The notes under the pieces were generated by a model. It saw nothing but the letters and a program-made list of their open reading frames with translations. It was not told the DNA's origin and did not search any database. 64,000 bases of DNA from assembly GCA_002070945.1 (NCBI GenBank), contig MWEG01000096.1, positions 1 through 64,000 of the forward strand. Direction: 5' to 3'. Positions within the stretch are counted from its first letter, which is position 1, and every line of letters begins with the position of its first letter. Of the stretch, positions 51,975 through 61,671 are shown piece after piece. The translations under genes were made by a program, and so were the position numbers. This stretch comes from Lentisphaerae bacterium ADurb.Bin082 (GTDB lineage: Bacteria > Verrucomicrobiota > Lentisphaeria > Oligosphaerales > Oligosphaeraceae).

Positions 51975-54883
51975 TATTTCGCCTTTTTTGACTTCGGCTT
52001 TTTATCAGGTGATTCTTCGGGCGCAGCGGGCGGCTCGGCAACCGGCTTTTCACCCTCTGCGTCGTTCTCATCATTTCCGAGATAATTAGCTGACTGCCAA
52101 ATGAACTGGCCATAGCCGAGTTCGCAGGCGAGGTCGAAGTCAGTTAAGAGATTGAACGGCATACCATCAATACCTTCACTGAGCTGTCCGCGGATTTTGT
52201 CAAGGCAGTCGCTTTTACTTTTGCCACGTGTGTCAATGCCGCGCAATTTGGGCATCACCTTTTGGACAAGTTGATCCTCAAAGGCGACATGCATGGCTTT
52301 TTTGAACGTAGCTTCGTCATTGCTGTTTTTGAGTGCGGCGCGCACGTCTGGATAGTTCATCATATAGTATTCAACCGATTGCCAGACGCGGTGCCCAATA
52401 GCGCGACCAGCAACACCGAGCGACTTGTTTATCTCTTCGATAAAGTCTTTGTAAGGCTTGATTTGTTCGTCAGTAAATGTGCTTTCTGGTGTAACCCAAC
52501 TGAAGAAAGTTTCTTGGCGTAAAAGTGGGCTGCGGTTCATATTATCCAAGGGGGTCAGTTTTTCCCGGCGTTTAAGTTGGGTCGGGCGTGGGAAATGGAT
52601 GACGATGGAGCGATCAAGCACCTTGTCGGAGAGCGACTTGGTGGTTTCGTCCTGATTCATTGTTCCTGTCCAAAGAACATTGCGACCGAGCGGAAGTGGG
52701 TATTTTTCCCGGGAGCTAATATTCACTGGCAGGCTGGGAACATCTGTCGCCTTCATCCCGCGTCGTTGTTCGAGCTTGCTCAAAAATCCGGCAAAATAAA
52801 GTTCAGGGTGTGCTAGGTTTATCTCGTCAAGGAGAACGAGGCAAACGGCATCTGAGAGGCCGGGATATTCGTCAGTCCATTCTTTTTGGCTTTGCACAAG
52901 GAATTGCAAAACAGGTTGGGCGCAAAAACAATTGTCAATGGGGTTGAAGAAGCCGAGCATGGATTCCTGGCAGTCCCAGTTCGGCTGGACAGAGAGGGGC
53001 TGGAACATCAGCCCACCAAAGTGGGAATAGAGCCGCGGCAATTCCGACTTGCCAGTGCCGGAGACGCCAGCAAGGATTGTAAGCGGCGACCACTCTGCTG
53101 TTTTGAGCGCGGTGTGGAACGATTTAAGAATGCGTGGCGAAAAGTGCAATCCATATTGATCGCAGGCATTGCTAATGTTATTAAGCCACTCCAGTTCGTC
53201 AAGATTGCCAAGCCATTTAAGTTCTCTTTGCTTTTTGTCTTTGTTAAAAAACGTGATTTTATTAGCGGGGATAAGCGGCTTTTCGATTTCTTTGTAAAAG
53301 TCAGCGGTCTCTGCGGGACGTTTGTAGGCGGCGCGGAGGCGGTCAAGTTCGGTTTTGTATTCATTTGCCGCATCCTCAAACAATTCCTTTTGATTTTTGG
53401 TCACCTTGAGGTCCGCTTCCAGCTCACTGTTTTTGCGACGTAATTCCTGGGTTTCGCTTAGTTGCGCATCTATCTTCTGGCGTTCTTGTTCGCGTTTTTC
53501 GACATCGGCTTTGAGTTTTTTAATTTCTGCCTCTTGAGCCTTGTAGCGTTCGCGAATTTCTTCGGAGGGGCGTTTGGCGAGTTCGTCTCGGTGGCGTTTC
53601 AGTTCGTCGCTCTGGGTGTTCAGGTCGCGCAGGACTTCAGCTGGGTCTTTGTCGCCGAGTTGACGCTTCAAATGCTCAAATGCACCAACAAGATCGGTCT
53701 GGATTTGCAGCGAATCGCGCAGACGGCTGATTTCTTCCTGGCGTCCTTCTTCGAGTTGCTCGTATGACGCCTTGCGTTCGGCGATTCGTTCCTCAACCAT
53801 TTTCTCAAGTGCGTAGCCTTGCTCTTCAAGGTGGCGCTCTATGAGCTGCAATTCTCGCTCCTTGCCTAACAGGCTGTCTTCCTTGGCAGATAGTTCGGCC
53901 GCCTTTTTTTCATTCGCTTCGGCCTGTTTTTTCAAATTCTCTTGCTGATCGGTGCGTTTTTTCTCCCAATCTTTTCGTTCTTTGGCGACTTCATCCTGAA
54001 TCCGCTTTGCCTCATCATCAGCAGTTTTACGAATGCGGGCACGCTCCTGCTCTTCAGCAGCAGTAATTTCTGCGAAGCGCTTTTCTCGAATGACCGTCAT
54101 TTCAGCTTCCAATGAAGCAAGTCCGCCCGCCTTCTTTTCGGTCAATTCTTTCTGCAGATCAGCACGTTGCTGGGCTGCCTCGTCCTGCCATGCCGAGCGC
54201 TTGCCATTGAGTTCTGCGTCAAGGGCGGTGCGAGCATCGGTGTAGCCCGAGTCACGCTGGCGTTCGGCCTCGGCAACCGCCTGCTCGCGTTGGCGCAATG
54301 CCTCTTTCGCTTTTTCAAGTTTGTTCTTTTCATTCGACAATTGCGCCGTGCGTTCTTTCAATAAATCGGCTTGCTGCTGATTTGCTTCGTGTTGGCGTTT
54401 TGCCTCCTTTGCCAACACTGCCGCTTTGTCGGCAAAACCAGCGTCGGCTTTTTGCTCACGCTCAGTAACTGTGAGTTCACGCTTAGCCACTTCGCCTTCT
54501 TTTGCCGTCACTTTCGCGAGGTCGGCCGCAATGCGTTTCTCCAAAGCATCCAAATCCTTTTGGCGAGCGTCGAGTTCTTCAAGGCGTTTTTCGATGACTT
54601 CTTTGAAGCTGTCCTTTTGCGCTTGGGCAAAGCCTGCCTTTGCTTCAGCTTCGAGGCGGATGACCTCCTGGCGGCGATGTTCGAGGTCGGCTGCTTCTGC
54701 CGCTTGTTTCTGCTGGGCTTCGGTCAATTCATCGCGCCACTTTTCAAGAGCAAGGCGCTCGTGCGCGATGTTTTCCATATTTTGTTTGACATCGTTTTCA
54801 CGGTTTTTCAGCTCAATGTCCTGCGCTTCCTGTTTTTTTGCGATTCTCTTGGGGGTCGCTTTTGGCTTTTCAGATAATCCCAT
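51974..54883 (-). CDS. Coiled-coil McrB-like AAA+ ATPase
   Basis: A 969-aa protein. Residues about 10-520 are a long charged coiled coil (repeating Glu, Lys, Ala, Gln heptads). The C-terminal half is an AAA+ ATPase of the McrB branch. It has Walker A GVSGTGKSE near 601-609 and Walker B VLLDEINLAHPELYF near 677-691. The signature GTMNQDETTKSLSDKVLDRS is the McrB/MoxR-type sensor 1 and arginine-finger region. McrB-family motors form hexamers and drive DNA translocation for a nuclease or sensing subunit; whether this one uses GTP or ATP is not evident. The tail is Lys/Pro-rich. The ribosome binding site GGAGG lies within the last codons of the gene before it, with a 4-bp intergenic gap. Confidence 0.88.
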   Translation of the reverse strand: MGLSEKPKATPKRIAKKQEAQDIELKNRENDVKQNMENIAHERLALEKWRDELTEAQQKQAAEAADLEHRRQEVIRLEAEAKAGFAQAQKDSFKEVIEKRLEELDARQKDLDALEKRIAADLAKVTAKEGEVAKRELTVTEREQKADAGFADKAAVLAKEAKRQHEANQQQADLLKERTAQLSNEKNKLEKAKEALRQREQAVAEAERQRDSGYTDARTALDAELNGKRSAWQDEAAQQRADLQKELTEKKAGGLASLEAEMTVIREKRFAEITAAEEQERARIRKTADDEAKRIQDEVAKERKDWEKKRTDQQENLKKQAEANEKKAAELSAKEDSLLGKERELQLIERHLEEQGYALEKMVEERIAERKASYEQLEEGRQEEISRLRDSLQIQTDLVGAFEHLKRQLGDKDPAEVLRDLNTQSDELKRHRDELAKRPSEEIRERYKAQEAEIKKLKADVEKREQERQKIDAQLSETQELRRKNSELEADLKVTKNQKELFEDAANEYKTELDRLRAAYKRPAETADFYKEIEKPLIPANKITFFNKDKKQRELKWLGNLDELEWLNNISNACDQYGLHFSPRILKSFHTALKTAEWSPLTILAGVSGTGKSELPRLYSHFGGLMFQPLSVQPNWDCQESMLGFFNPIDNCFCAQPVLQFLVQSQKEWTDEYPGLSDAVCLVLLDEINLAHPELYFAGFLSKLEQRRGMKATDVPSLPVNISSREKYPLPLGRNVLWTGTMNQDETTKSLSDKVLDRSIVIHFPRPTQLKRREKLTPLDNMNRSPLLRQETFFSWVTPESTFTDEQIKPYKDFIEEINKSLGVAGRAIGHRVWQSVEYYMMNYPDVRAALKNSNDEATFKKAMHVAFEDQLVQKVMPKLRGIDTRGKSKSDCLDKIRGQLSEGIDGMPFNLLTDFDLACELGYGQFIWQSANYLGNDENDAEGEKPVAEPPAAPEESPDKKPKSKKAK

Positions 54884-54887
54884 AGTC

Positions 54888-56903
54888 TTACGCCTCCATG
54901 ATGGTGTTTATGAGTTTATAAATGGCTTTGCAATGTGCATTGATTTCTTTTTCTTGCATCATACTCGATTGGTTGCCGTGCCCACGCAAGGTTAGCAGGT
55001 TGTCAATGTCTGAAAAAAATGACGGGAGTGTTTTCGCTACTTGTTGCAAAAGGTCATTGTCTGCCAGCAAGAGCCAGGCAATGACACTTGCCCCCAGGGT
55101 TTGGTCATCACCGTCCAGAGTCCGTTGCAGCATATCCTGCCGGACAGTGCGCAGGGATTCAGGCATTTCGCCAAAGCCGACATTCTCGGCCTTTTGCGCG
55201 GCTGCATCAATGGTGGCAGAAGCAGGCTGTTCGCCGCCGACGAGAAAAGGACGGAACGCGCATTGCGCGGCGGCATACAACGCATTGATGCACGGCAGGG
55301 CATCAATGCGTTCTGCAATGCTATCACTGGAACTGGATGTCTCTTGAGCCTTCGTGGTTTCTTCCTTGGTTGGCTCCGAGGCGTGTTCCTGCTGGAATAT
55401 CTCAGCTCTCAGCAAGTTCTCTTGTAAATTGCTGTCCATGCGGTTAAAGACAGCTACCCCAAAAAAGTCCTGCAAGGCGAGGCGGGCGTCGAAACGAATG
55501 TCAGCGCTGGTGTTTTTATCATCTTTTTTTTCTGTCGGCGAGCTTGAAAAAATGATAGACGGCAAGAGCGTGGTGACGACATCTTGCATAAATGCACAGT
55601 CGTCCTCTCCGTAAATTTGCTCCATCCGGTTTTTGCCGTGTGCTTTGATATCTCGTCGTTCTTTCAGGGCGGAGATGCGTGGCACCAGGTTTGGATGTGC
55701 TTTGGCAACTTTGTGGAACATACTATTCGAGTCGGCGTGCGCCGCAAAAATAGCCAGCGGCAAGACTACTCCCATTTGTGCATCTTCATGCTCAAGGAAT
55801 GATTGTAATTTGCCTTCGGTAGGCACGAGCCACGATAGCAATCTGGGTTCTACTTCCAACTCCAAGTCATTGCTGGCTTCGGAAAGTCGCTTCACGATGT
55901 TTTCTCTTGTGTCGATTTGGAGTGATTGCACAATGGGCTTAAAGGGTACCTCTTGCAGGGCATAGTACAAAGCCCACTCGAGGGCGGCATAGACGCCGTC
56001 GGCACGTCTTAACGCTGAGAGAAGTTCAGGATAGCTGCTGCGATTCTCTTCTGTCTCGTAAGGTTCTACCTTGCGGTCACGCTCCCCTGACTGCCGCACC
56101 GGGCGTTCGCCTTTGTTCTTCATCTGCCATTGGCGGAAGGAATTGGCTTCCTCTTGGTTCCGTTCCAGCAGGTTGTCATACACCGGCTCTAATTCCGGCG
56201 TAAATCCTTTTCCGAACGGATTGAGGATGCGCCAATCGCTGTTCCGCTGGATGACCATGCGGACACGCAAAGCACAGGGGCCATCTGGAATAACCGAAAT
56301 ATACTCCACAGGAGGAATGCGGTAATCATCATTGGACACTTTGTGTCGCCGTGCCATCGTTCGCAAGGCCGATATAATATCATTGACTGTTGGCGTTGGA
56401 AATGTCTTTTGCGACGGAAAGAGCTCTCTAAGCCGAATACTCCCTTTCAGTGTAAAATCATCTTCAAGCTCTACGGGTTTCGCATCATCGTTATCTTTGA
56501 TGAATGGCAGAAGCACGCCGTCGATGCATTCACGGAAGATGACGCAAGTTTCATAGTCGGTCGGTGTAGTATCTTTAGTATTGAGTTTCTCAATCTCATT
56601 CCGTGCGTTGGATGACAGTTGATTATACTCGTCAATTTTTTCATGTTCGTAAAGGCGCAAAAGGATGAGTTCGATGAGGTCGAGTGGAAGGCAGGTTTCT
56701 TCTGCCAATGTTTCCGCTTCGTATCGCCCGTAGGCGAGTAGTTTGAGAACGCACATTTCAAGGGGGTTGAAATCGCTATCTTCGACGCGCTTTAACTTGG
56801 GTAAAGTGATACGGAACATTTCGCATGGCCAGGCGAGTTCGCGCGCACGGCCAATGATGCCGCAGGGAATTTTTTTTGCGTTGTAGTCGAAGATTTTTTT
56901 CAC
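54888..56903 (-). CDS. Unknown protein with winged-helix-like N-terminus and HEPN-like Rx4H motifs
   Basis: A 671-aa protein that I do not recognise as a named family. Residues about 46-95 look like a winged helix (FNPLEMCVLKLLAYGRYEAE...LILLRLYEHEKI). In the C-terminal half, ALKERRDIKAHGKN contains Arg-x4-His (Arg417, His422 in this numbering) in a helical context resembling HEPN ribonucleases. A second element, LLTLRGHGNQS, occurs near residue 650. I suspect one or two HEPN-like domains, but the fold has not been verified. GTG 56903 overlaps the helicase stop as GTGA and has GGGG about 8 nt upstream; the frame is also open to ATG 56927, with no binding site. Fourth from last in the operon in function, third from last in order. 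Confidence 0.6.
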   Translation of the reverse strand: MKKIFDYNAKKIPCGIIGRARELAWPCEMFRITLPKLKRVEDSDFNPLEMCVLKLLAYGRYEAETLAEETCLPLDLIELILLRLYEHEKIDEYNQLSSNARNEIEKLNTKDTTPTDYETCVIFRECIDGVLLPFIKDNDDAKPVELEDDFTLKGSIRLRELFPSQKTFPTPTVNDIISALRTMARRHKVSNDDYRIPPVEYISVIPDGPCALRVRMVIQRNSDWRILNPFGKGFTPELEPVYDNLLERNQEEANSFRQWQMKNKGERPVRQSGERDRKVEPYETEENRSSYPELLSALRRADGVYAALEWALYYALQEVPFKPIVQSLQIDTRENIVKRLSEASNDLELEVEPRLLSWLVPTEGKLQSFLEHEDAQMGVVLPLAIFAAHADSNSMFHKVAKAHPNLVPRISALKERRDIKAHGKNRMEQIYGEDDCAFMQDVVTTLLPSIIFSSSPTEKKDDKNTSADIRFDARLALQDFFGVAVFNRMDSNLQENLLRAEIFQQEHASEPTKEETTKAQETSSSSDSIAERIDALPCINALYAAAQCAFRPFLVGGEQPASATIDAAAQKAENVGFGEMPESLRTVRQDMLQRTLDGDDQTLGASVIAWLLLADNDLLQQVAKTLPSFFSDIDNLLTLRGHGNQSSMMQEKEINAHCKAIYKLINTIMEA

Positions 56904-59900
56904 ATCACCACCCCTTTCGTGCGGCATAGATTCAAAAAGTCTGCTAGGCTTGGAACCTCTTCGCGGCCAGCGGCGGTGTCGTAAAATGCAGCGTCGCCAA
57001 CAGCAACCAGCAGTTTCTTTTGACGGCTCATACTGACATTAAGACGGTTATAGACTTTCAAAAAGCCAAAACTTTTGACTCCGGTTTTAATGACTTCGGT
57101 TCTAACCAGTGAAAGGAACACTACGTCAAATTCCATGCCTTGAAAAGAGTCCACGGTGCCAACGCGAAGGCGCTCCTCGCCGGAAGGCAGTCGTTCACAT
57201 GCGGTAGTTTCAAAGAATTTATTACCGAGTTTTTGTTTAATGAGCTCTGTTTGTGCTTTGTAGAACGCTATAACGCCAAACGAAAGCCCTTTCCCCTCTT
57301 CACACGTCATCCATTTTTTTAGTTGAGCGCAAATCGCATCCGCTTCGGCAGGGCGGGTTTTCGATGTTCCTTGGTTAACCATTTGTCCACTTTTTAATGG
57401 CACGTCCAGCCATGCTGCGCATTTGCCATTGGTGCCAGGCAAGTTGTGCGCAAAATCGCTCTCGGGGCGGCCAGAGCCGAATTTTTCTTCATGGTTAAAG
57501 CGTTCATAAAAGTTACGGCTGATGAAGTCGCCGAGGAGTGGATGCATGCGGTATTGCTTGTCAAGCGTCACATGGCGCGTAATGCCGTCAGTTTGTTCAA
57601 GTTGTGGAAGGCGTTCGGTGAAAAGATACTCAAACATGCTTTTTTTCAGCCAGTCTTGTTCATCTATCGGCGTCCTATCGTCTTGCGAGTTCTCTCCCGT
57701 CGAAGAGTCTAATATGGTCGTTTTCTCCTTTTCCATTCTTGCTGCAACTTCTTCGTCAATAAGTTGCGGCAACTGGCGGTGGTCGCCAACGAGGATGATG
57801 CGCTTCCCTTGCGCCATTGGGATCATCAGGTCACGCGGGCTGACACGCGCAGCCTCGTCAATAATCACAAATTGATACTCCATTTTTGCATCAGCGACAT
57901 TGGGATTAATACCCTTCACCTCCTGCATCAATTTATTTACGCTTTGCTGACAAGTCGCGGCAAAGGCAAAACTGTAATCTGAGACAGCCTCCAAGATGCT
58001 GGACGGATTGTTCTCTACTTCCAAGAGGAGTTCGACGAGTGCTGCGTTTTTTTTGTCCTTGGCAGAAAAGCCATGTGAGCGAATACGGGCAATAGTTTTC
58101 TGGATGAGTTCAACCACAGTGTCACGTGCTTTTTCCACTCTGTACATCGGAGCCGGTGTGAAATGTATTAAACACTTGTCTCTTAGTGCTTTCAGTTCTT
58201 TCAAAAATGGAGGAGACTCCGCATCCCGCCATTTTTGCGCTTGGGCAAGCAGGCTTTTGTCTGCCTCATCCAATTCGTCGCGAAGGGCAAACAGCGCGTC
58301 GGCAGCCCGGTCTGGGCCGTCATCACTGAAACCATGAGTCGTAACGCGAATGCCGCGTACAACGGTGAGATGAGGGTTGGCTTTTGGCAGGTCGTTCTGC
58401 TCGCTTTTAATACGTTTTAGCTCTACTTGCAAGCGCTTTCGCAAATCTTCCCCAAGCGTGGAATCTGGTCGCTTTAAAGCGGCTTCCAAGAGATTTTTTG
58501 CCAACGTAAGCGTTGGAGTTTTAAGGTATTGAACACAAAGCCCACGCAGGTGCTTTTCTTCCAGCGATTCATTAATTTGCGGATTTTTAACGCGCAGTTT
58601 TTCTGCCCATCTTTCGAACCAGGCTTGCAGGTCTTTCTCAAAACGTGACAAGTCGGCATTTTGAGCTTCTCCTGAGCGTTGTCCATACTTAGGAACTGGC
58701 AGCCCGTTGAACGCCATTCGCCGAATCATGTTTTCGACTGCATCGTGTTGGAACCCGGAAAGAAGAATGCTCCCCCGGGTGCTGCTGCGTTTGTCTGATT
58801 CTTCGTTAAGGCGTTCGACGATGGCGGCGATAACGGTGGTTTTCCCGGTGCCGGGCGGGCCTTGGATAAGGGCGATGTCCGGCGTGTTGAGCGCGACTTC
58901 AATGGCACGCTCCTGCGCCATAGTGGGAGCAGAGTCTCGAAATACTTTTTTCCGCACAAACGCTGTCAGCGGCTTCATCTTCGGCGGAGGTTGACAGGGA
59001 GGAATGTCTCCGTTTTCCTCTATCAGCAACCCGAGATTAGGGTTGGCAGAACGTGTGGTTTGGATGAGTTTCCGTGCTTGCATACGCCGCTTGCTTTGTG
59101 CAAGTTCGCCGACAATGGAATAAATGAACTTGGTGCCGGAGGGCTTGGAATCTGAACGCAACAGTAATTCACTTGTCGCAACATTGAAATACTCCACCTT
59201 CAGCATGACATTATTGGTATTTTTATTTGAAATCGTATCAATATATTCATTAAATGTCATGCTCGGATTTGTCAAGTACTCCGGAGTTTCATCTGCATCT
59301 GTAATTTCTATTTCAGAAACATTGGCCAACGCTTCCTTCTGTTGCGGCGTCAAAGAGTCGCACTGTATAGTGATAGTGCCATCTTTGTTCTCGCTGGTCA
59401 CCTCGAACGTAACTTCGCCGACGGCGCGCGCGCGTTCAAGTAACAAAGCGTCTTCGATGTTGCCGAATTCGTCCCATTTTTTGAGGTAACTCCCATCGTT
59501 CTTAAGGAGTTTTTCCAATTGCGCTTTTGCAAGCATGGCGCGCTCGCCAGCAGCAGTCCAATCAAGGAATTTAAGGTTGCCGCAGGCAATGCGCAGGCCT
59601 GATTCTTTTTGCTGGTTACGGACGTGCCTGATGCGCGAGGCGAGAAAAATCGTCTGTCCGTCAGTCTTTTCCTTTTCAGCGAGTGCAAAGCTGATGTTTG
59701 CACCTAAGACAGCAAAGTGACGGTTGCTGTACTCCGCTTTGTCATTTGCTATGGCTTCTTCCGATTCTTCGTCCAAATTGGCAGAAGATTCATCATCAGA
59801 TGCGGAGTCCGCAGAAGCAGTTTTTTCATCATCACCGCCTTTGCTGCGGTTGTTTTTTTGGTCTGGGATGTTTTTTTCGAGATAGGCCTTTGCGGATTCG

Positions 59901-60349
59901 CCGGCAAACATGAAAAAGAAGGTCTTTTCCTCAAGTTTAAAAACGCACTGCTCCTGCAAGTATTGGGCGATTTTGTCAAGTGATTTCAGTTGGGCAATTT
60001 TCTCAACTGCTTGCATAACTTTTTCGTCTATGCCAATTTCGAGTTCGCCCATTTCAAGTTGTTCGCCATTAAAGAGGACAAGTTGCAATTCGGTGCTTCC
60101 ATCAGGGGCGGGGTTGGTGAGTTGTGCGAGGATGGCGCATCCCGTGGCAAGCACGTCGGTCAGCGGGTTGACATCGGCAGAGTTGGTTGGCATAACCGTT
60201 GCAACGGTTGTTTTTGTGTACAACTCGAATTCACCGCGAAGCGTGGCTGTTTTGATGGACAGGACAGGGCCATCACGCAGGGTGTTGGCAGCGTTCAGAG
60301 GCTTGACGCGCAGAGATAGGCGAGGTGCGGGGATGTCATCAAATTTCAT
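56900..60349 (-). CDS. Superfamily 1 helicase (AAA_11/AAA_12, Upf1/Dna2-like)
   Basis: A 1149-aa SF1B-type helicase. The first 480 residues are a poorly conserved N-terminal region with an acidic low-complexity run near 170-205. The motor has motif I GPPGTGKTT at 498-506, motif II VIIDEAARVSP near 827, motif III LVGDHRQLPQ and motif IV KQYRMHP. Motif V is VGTVDSFQGMEFDVVFLSLVRTE and motif VI is RLNVSMSRQKKLLVAVGD. It should unwind DNA or RNA. Both ends overlap neighbours by 4 nt (ATGA at the kinase, GTGA at the HEPN-like gene). Helicases of this type recur in TerY-P-linked and other defence loci. Confidence 0.93.
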   Translation of the reverse strand: MKFDDIPAPRLSLRVKPLNAANTLRDGPVLSIKTATLRGEFELYTKTTVATVMPTNSADVNPLTDVLATGCAILAQLTNPAPDGSTELQLVLFNGEQLEMGELEIGIDEKVMQAVEKIAQLKSLDKIAQYLQEQCVFKLEEKTFFFMFAGESAKAYLEKNIPDQKNNRSKGGDDEKTASADSASDDESSANLDEESEEAIANDKAEYSNRHFAVLGANISFALAEKEKTDGQTIFLASRIRHVRNQQKESGLRIACGNLKFLDWTAAGERAMLAKAQLEKLLKNDGSYLKKWDEFGNIEDALLLERARAVGEVTFEVTSENKDGTITIQCDSLTPQQKEALANVSEIEITDADETPEYLTNPSMTFNEYIDTISNKNTNNVMLKVEYFNVATSELLLRSDSKPSGTKFIYSIVGELAQSKRRMQARKLIQTTRSANPNLGLLIEENGDIPPCQPPPKMKPLTAFVRKKVFRDSAPTMAQERAIEVALNTPDIALIQGPPGTGKTTVIAAIVERLNEESDKRSSTRGSILLSGFQHDAVENMIRRMAFNGLPVPKYGQRSGEAQNADLSRFEKDLQAWFERWAEKLRVKNPQINESLEEKHLRGLCVQYLKTPTLTLAKNLLEAALKRPDSTLGEDLRKRLQVELKRIKSEQNDLPKANPHLTVVRGIRVTTHGFSDDGPDRAADALFALRDELDEADKSLLAQAQKWRDAESPPFLKELKALRDKCLIHFTPAPMYRVEKARDTVVELIQKTIARIRSHGFSAKDKKNAALVELLLEVENNPSSILEAVSDYSFAFAATCQQSVNKLMQEVKGINPNVADAKMEYQFVIIDEAARVSPRDLMIPMAQGKRIILVGDHRQLPQLIDEEVAARMEKEKTTILDSSTGENSQDDRTPIDEQDWLKKSMFEYLFTERLPQLEQTDGITRHVTLDKQYRMHPLLGDFISRNFYERFNHEEKFGSGRPESDFAHNLPGTNGKCAAWLDVPLKSGQMVNQGTSKTRPAEADAICAQLKKWMTCEEGKGLSFGVIAFYKAQTELIKQKLGNKFFETTACERLPSGEERLRVGTVDSFQGMEFDVVFLSLVRTEVIKTGVKSFGFLKVYNRLNVSMSRQKKLLVAVGDAAFYDTAAGREEVPSLADFLNLCRTKGVVM

Positions 60350-61671
60350 TTTGCACCCTCTATAAATTCAAAGGTGAGTTCTGCTGGAAATTGGCTTGTG
60401 CCGCGCACGCGCTTGGCGGTTTTGGCGGTTAAGCTCACATCTGCTTCGTATTCCGTGGTGTCGCTTGATGTGAATGAAAACGGGTGGAAGAGGCGATGCG
60501 GCAGCGGCGTCGCACCGTCTTGCAAGAGATTCATTTGCCAGCGGTTTGTCTTGGCGATGGCAAATGCCGGCCGCGGAGTTTGACAATAGGGACACATCTC
60601 AGCGTTTGGCACATAGAAATAACTCATGCTGCATGCTGGACAGACAATAGAGTTGTCAAACGCTTGCGCCAATTCCAACGCCCAAAACGCCATTGAGGGG
60701 CGCCGGTGCGGTTGTGTCCTTCCTGCACCAAAGGTTTCTTGGAAGAGACGGCGTATTTGTGGTGTTAGAACAAGTTGACGCGGCAGCCCTCCGTTTGGAA
60801 GCTCGTTGCTGTCGTCATCTTCATCGTCAATAAATGGCAAATATCCTGCGTACGCCTGTTCATCCAAATCGGCAGGGATACCATCGGCGGCAGGCTCGGC
60901 ATCCCAGCCAGCTTCCTCGTCAGGCTCCAACACTTTTTTGCCGATAAATGGGTGGCAGAGGGCGAGCATGTTGAACGCCATCACGGCAAATGCCCAACAG
61001 TCGGTGCGTGGTCGGGATGAATCCAGGCCCTGCACGATTTCGGGAGCACCGAGATGAGGTGTATAGACGGTGTTCCCGCCTGAAAGTCGCTCCAGGCGCA
61101 GATTGTCCGCATCAATCAACCAACATTCGCAGGGAATGTTTTCGCCTATGAAGCAATTGTTGACAGAAACGTCACCGTAAATAAGGCCAGCATTGTGCAG
61201 ACGCACCAGGATGGCGGCGCATTTATAGAGCGCGTACAGACGGCGGCGCGTAGAACCGGTTTGGGCGTAATGCGCCAAATCTTGCGCCATTTTTTTGTCA
61301 GAAATGCCGGAGAGCCATTGTGGCAGCACTTCATTGTCCTGCTCGGCACGCTGTTCGCCGTTCAGGGAGAAGATAGCAAAAGGTTTCATTTCGCTCAAAA
61401 GTTTCATTACATAGCCGGGTTCGTCTCGAAGGATGGCCAATGGAAGCGAAATCGGAATGTTTTTGGGCAAGGGCAGGGTGCGGATGCGCTGAAATGTTTT
61501 GTGCATATCTGCGTCATTGTCGAGTTCCCCGTCTGGGCCTAACGGTTGTTTTATGGCAAGGTTTTCATCTTCGGTACGATAGACAACGCCTTGTCCGCCT
61601 CGTGCCAGTTCTTTGGCGCACTGGTGGATGTTCCCAGATTCGTCAACCAGTTGTTTTGTTTTTTCACTCAT
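60346..61671 (-). CDS. Serine/threonine protein kinase with C-terminal zinc ribbon (TerY-P triad)
   Basis: A 441-aa kinase. The Gly loop is ELARGGQGVVYRT (residues 21-33), the ATP-binding Lys is Lys41 in AIKQP, the catalytic loop is YGDVSVNN (Asp167) and the metal-binding motif is IDADNL (Asp187 in place of DFG). APEIV marks the activation loop end. Residues about 255-300 are an acidic linker. The C-terminal part has a CxxC zinc ribbon (CPACSMSYFYVPNAEMCPYC). It belongs to the kinase type that travels with PP2C and vWA genes in TerY-phosphorylation triads. It overlaps both neighbours by 4 nt. Confidence 0.9.
   Translation of the reverse strand: MSEKTKQLVDESGNIHQCAKELARGGQGVVYRTEDENLAIKQPLGPDGELDNDADMHKTFQRIRTLPLPKNIPISLPLAILRDEPGYVMKLLSEMKPFAIFSLNGEQRAEQDNEVLPQWLSGISDKKMAQDLAHYAQTGSTRRRLYALYKCAAILVRLHNAGLIYGDVSVNNCFIGENIPCECWLIDADNLRLERLSGGNTVYTPHLGAPEIVQGLDSSRPRTDCWAFAVMAFNMLALCHPFIGKKVLEPDEEAGWDAEPAADGIPADLDEQAYAGYLPFIDDEDDDSNELPNGGLPRQLVLTPQIRRLFQETFGAGRTQPHRRPSMAFWALELAQAFDNSIVCPACSMSYFYVPNAEMCPYCQTPRPAFAIAKTNRWQMNLLQDGATPLPHRLFHPFSFTSSDTTEYEADVSLTAKTAKRVRGTSQFPAELTFEFIEGAK

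Noticed and set aside
54371..54995. Plus-strand frames opposite the coiled-coil ATPase, rich in Phe and Leu, resembling membrane proteins
   Set aside because: Complement of Glu/Lys-rich coiled-coil codons always yields Phe/Leu-rich frames; no independent start signals.
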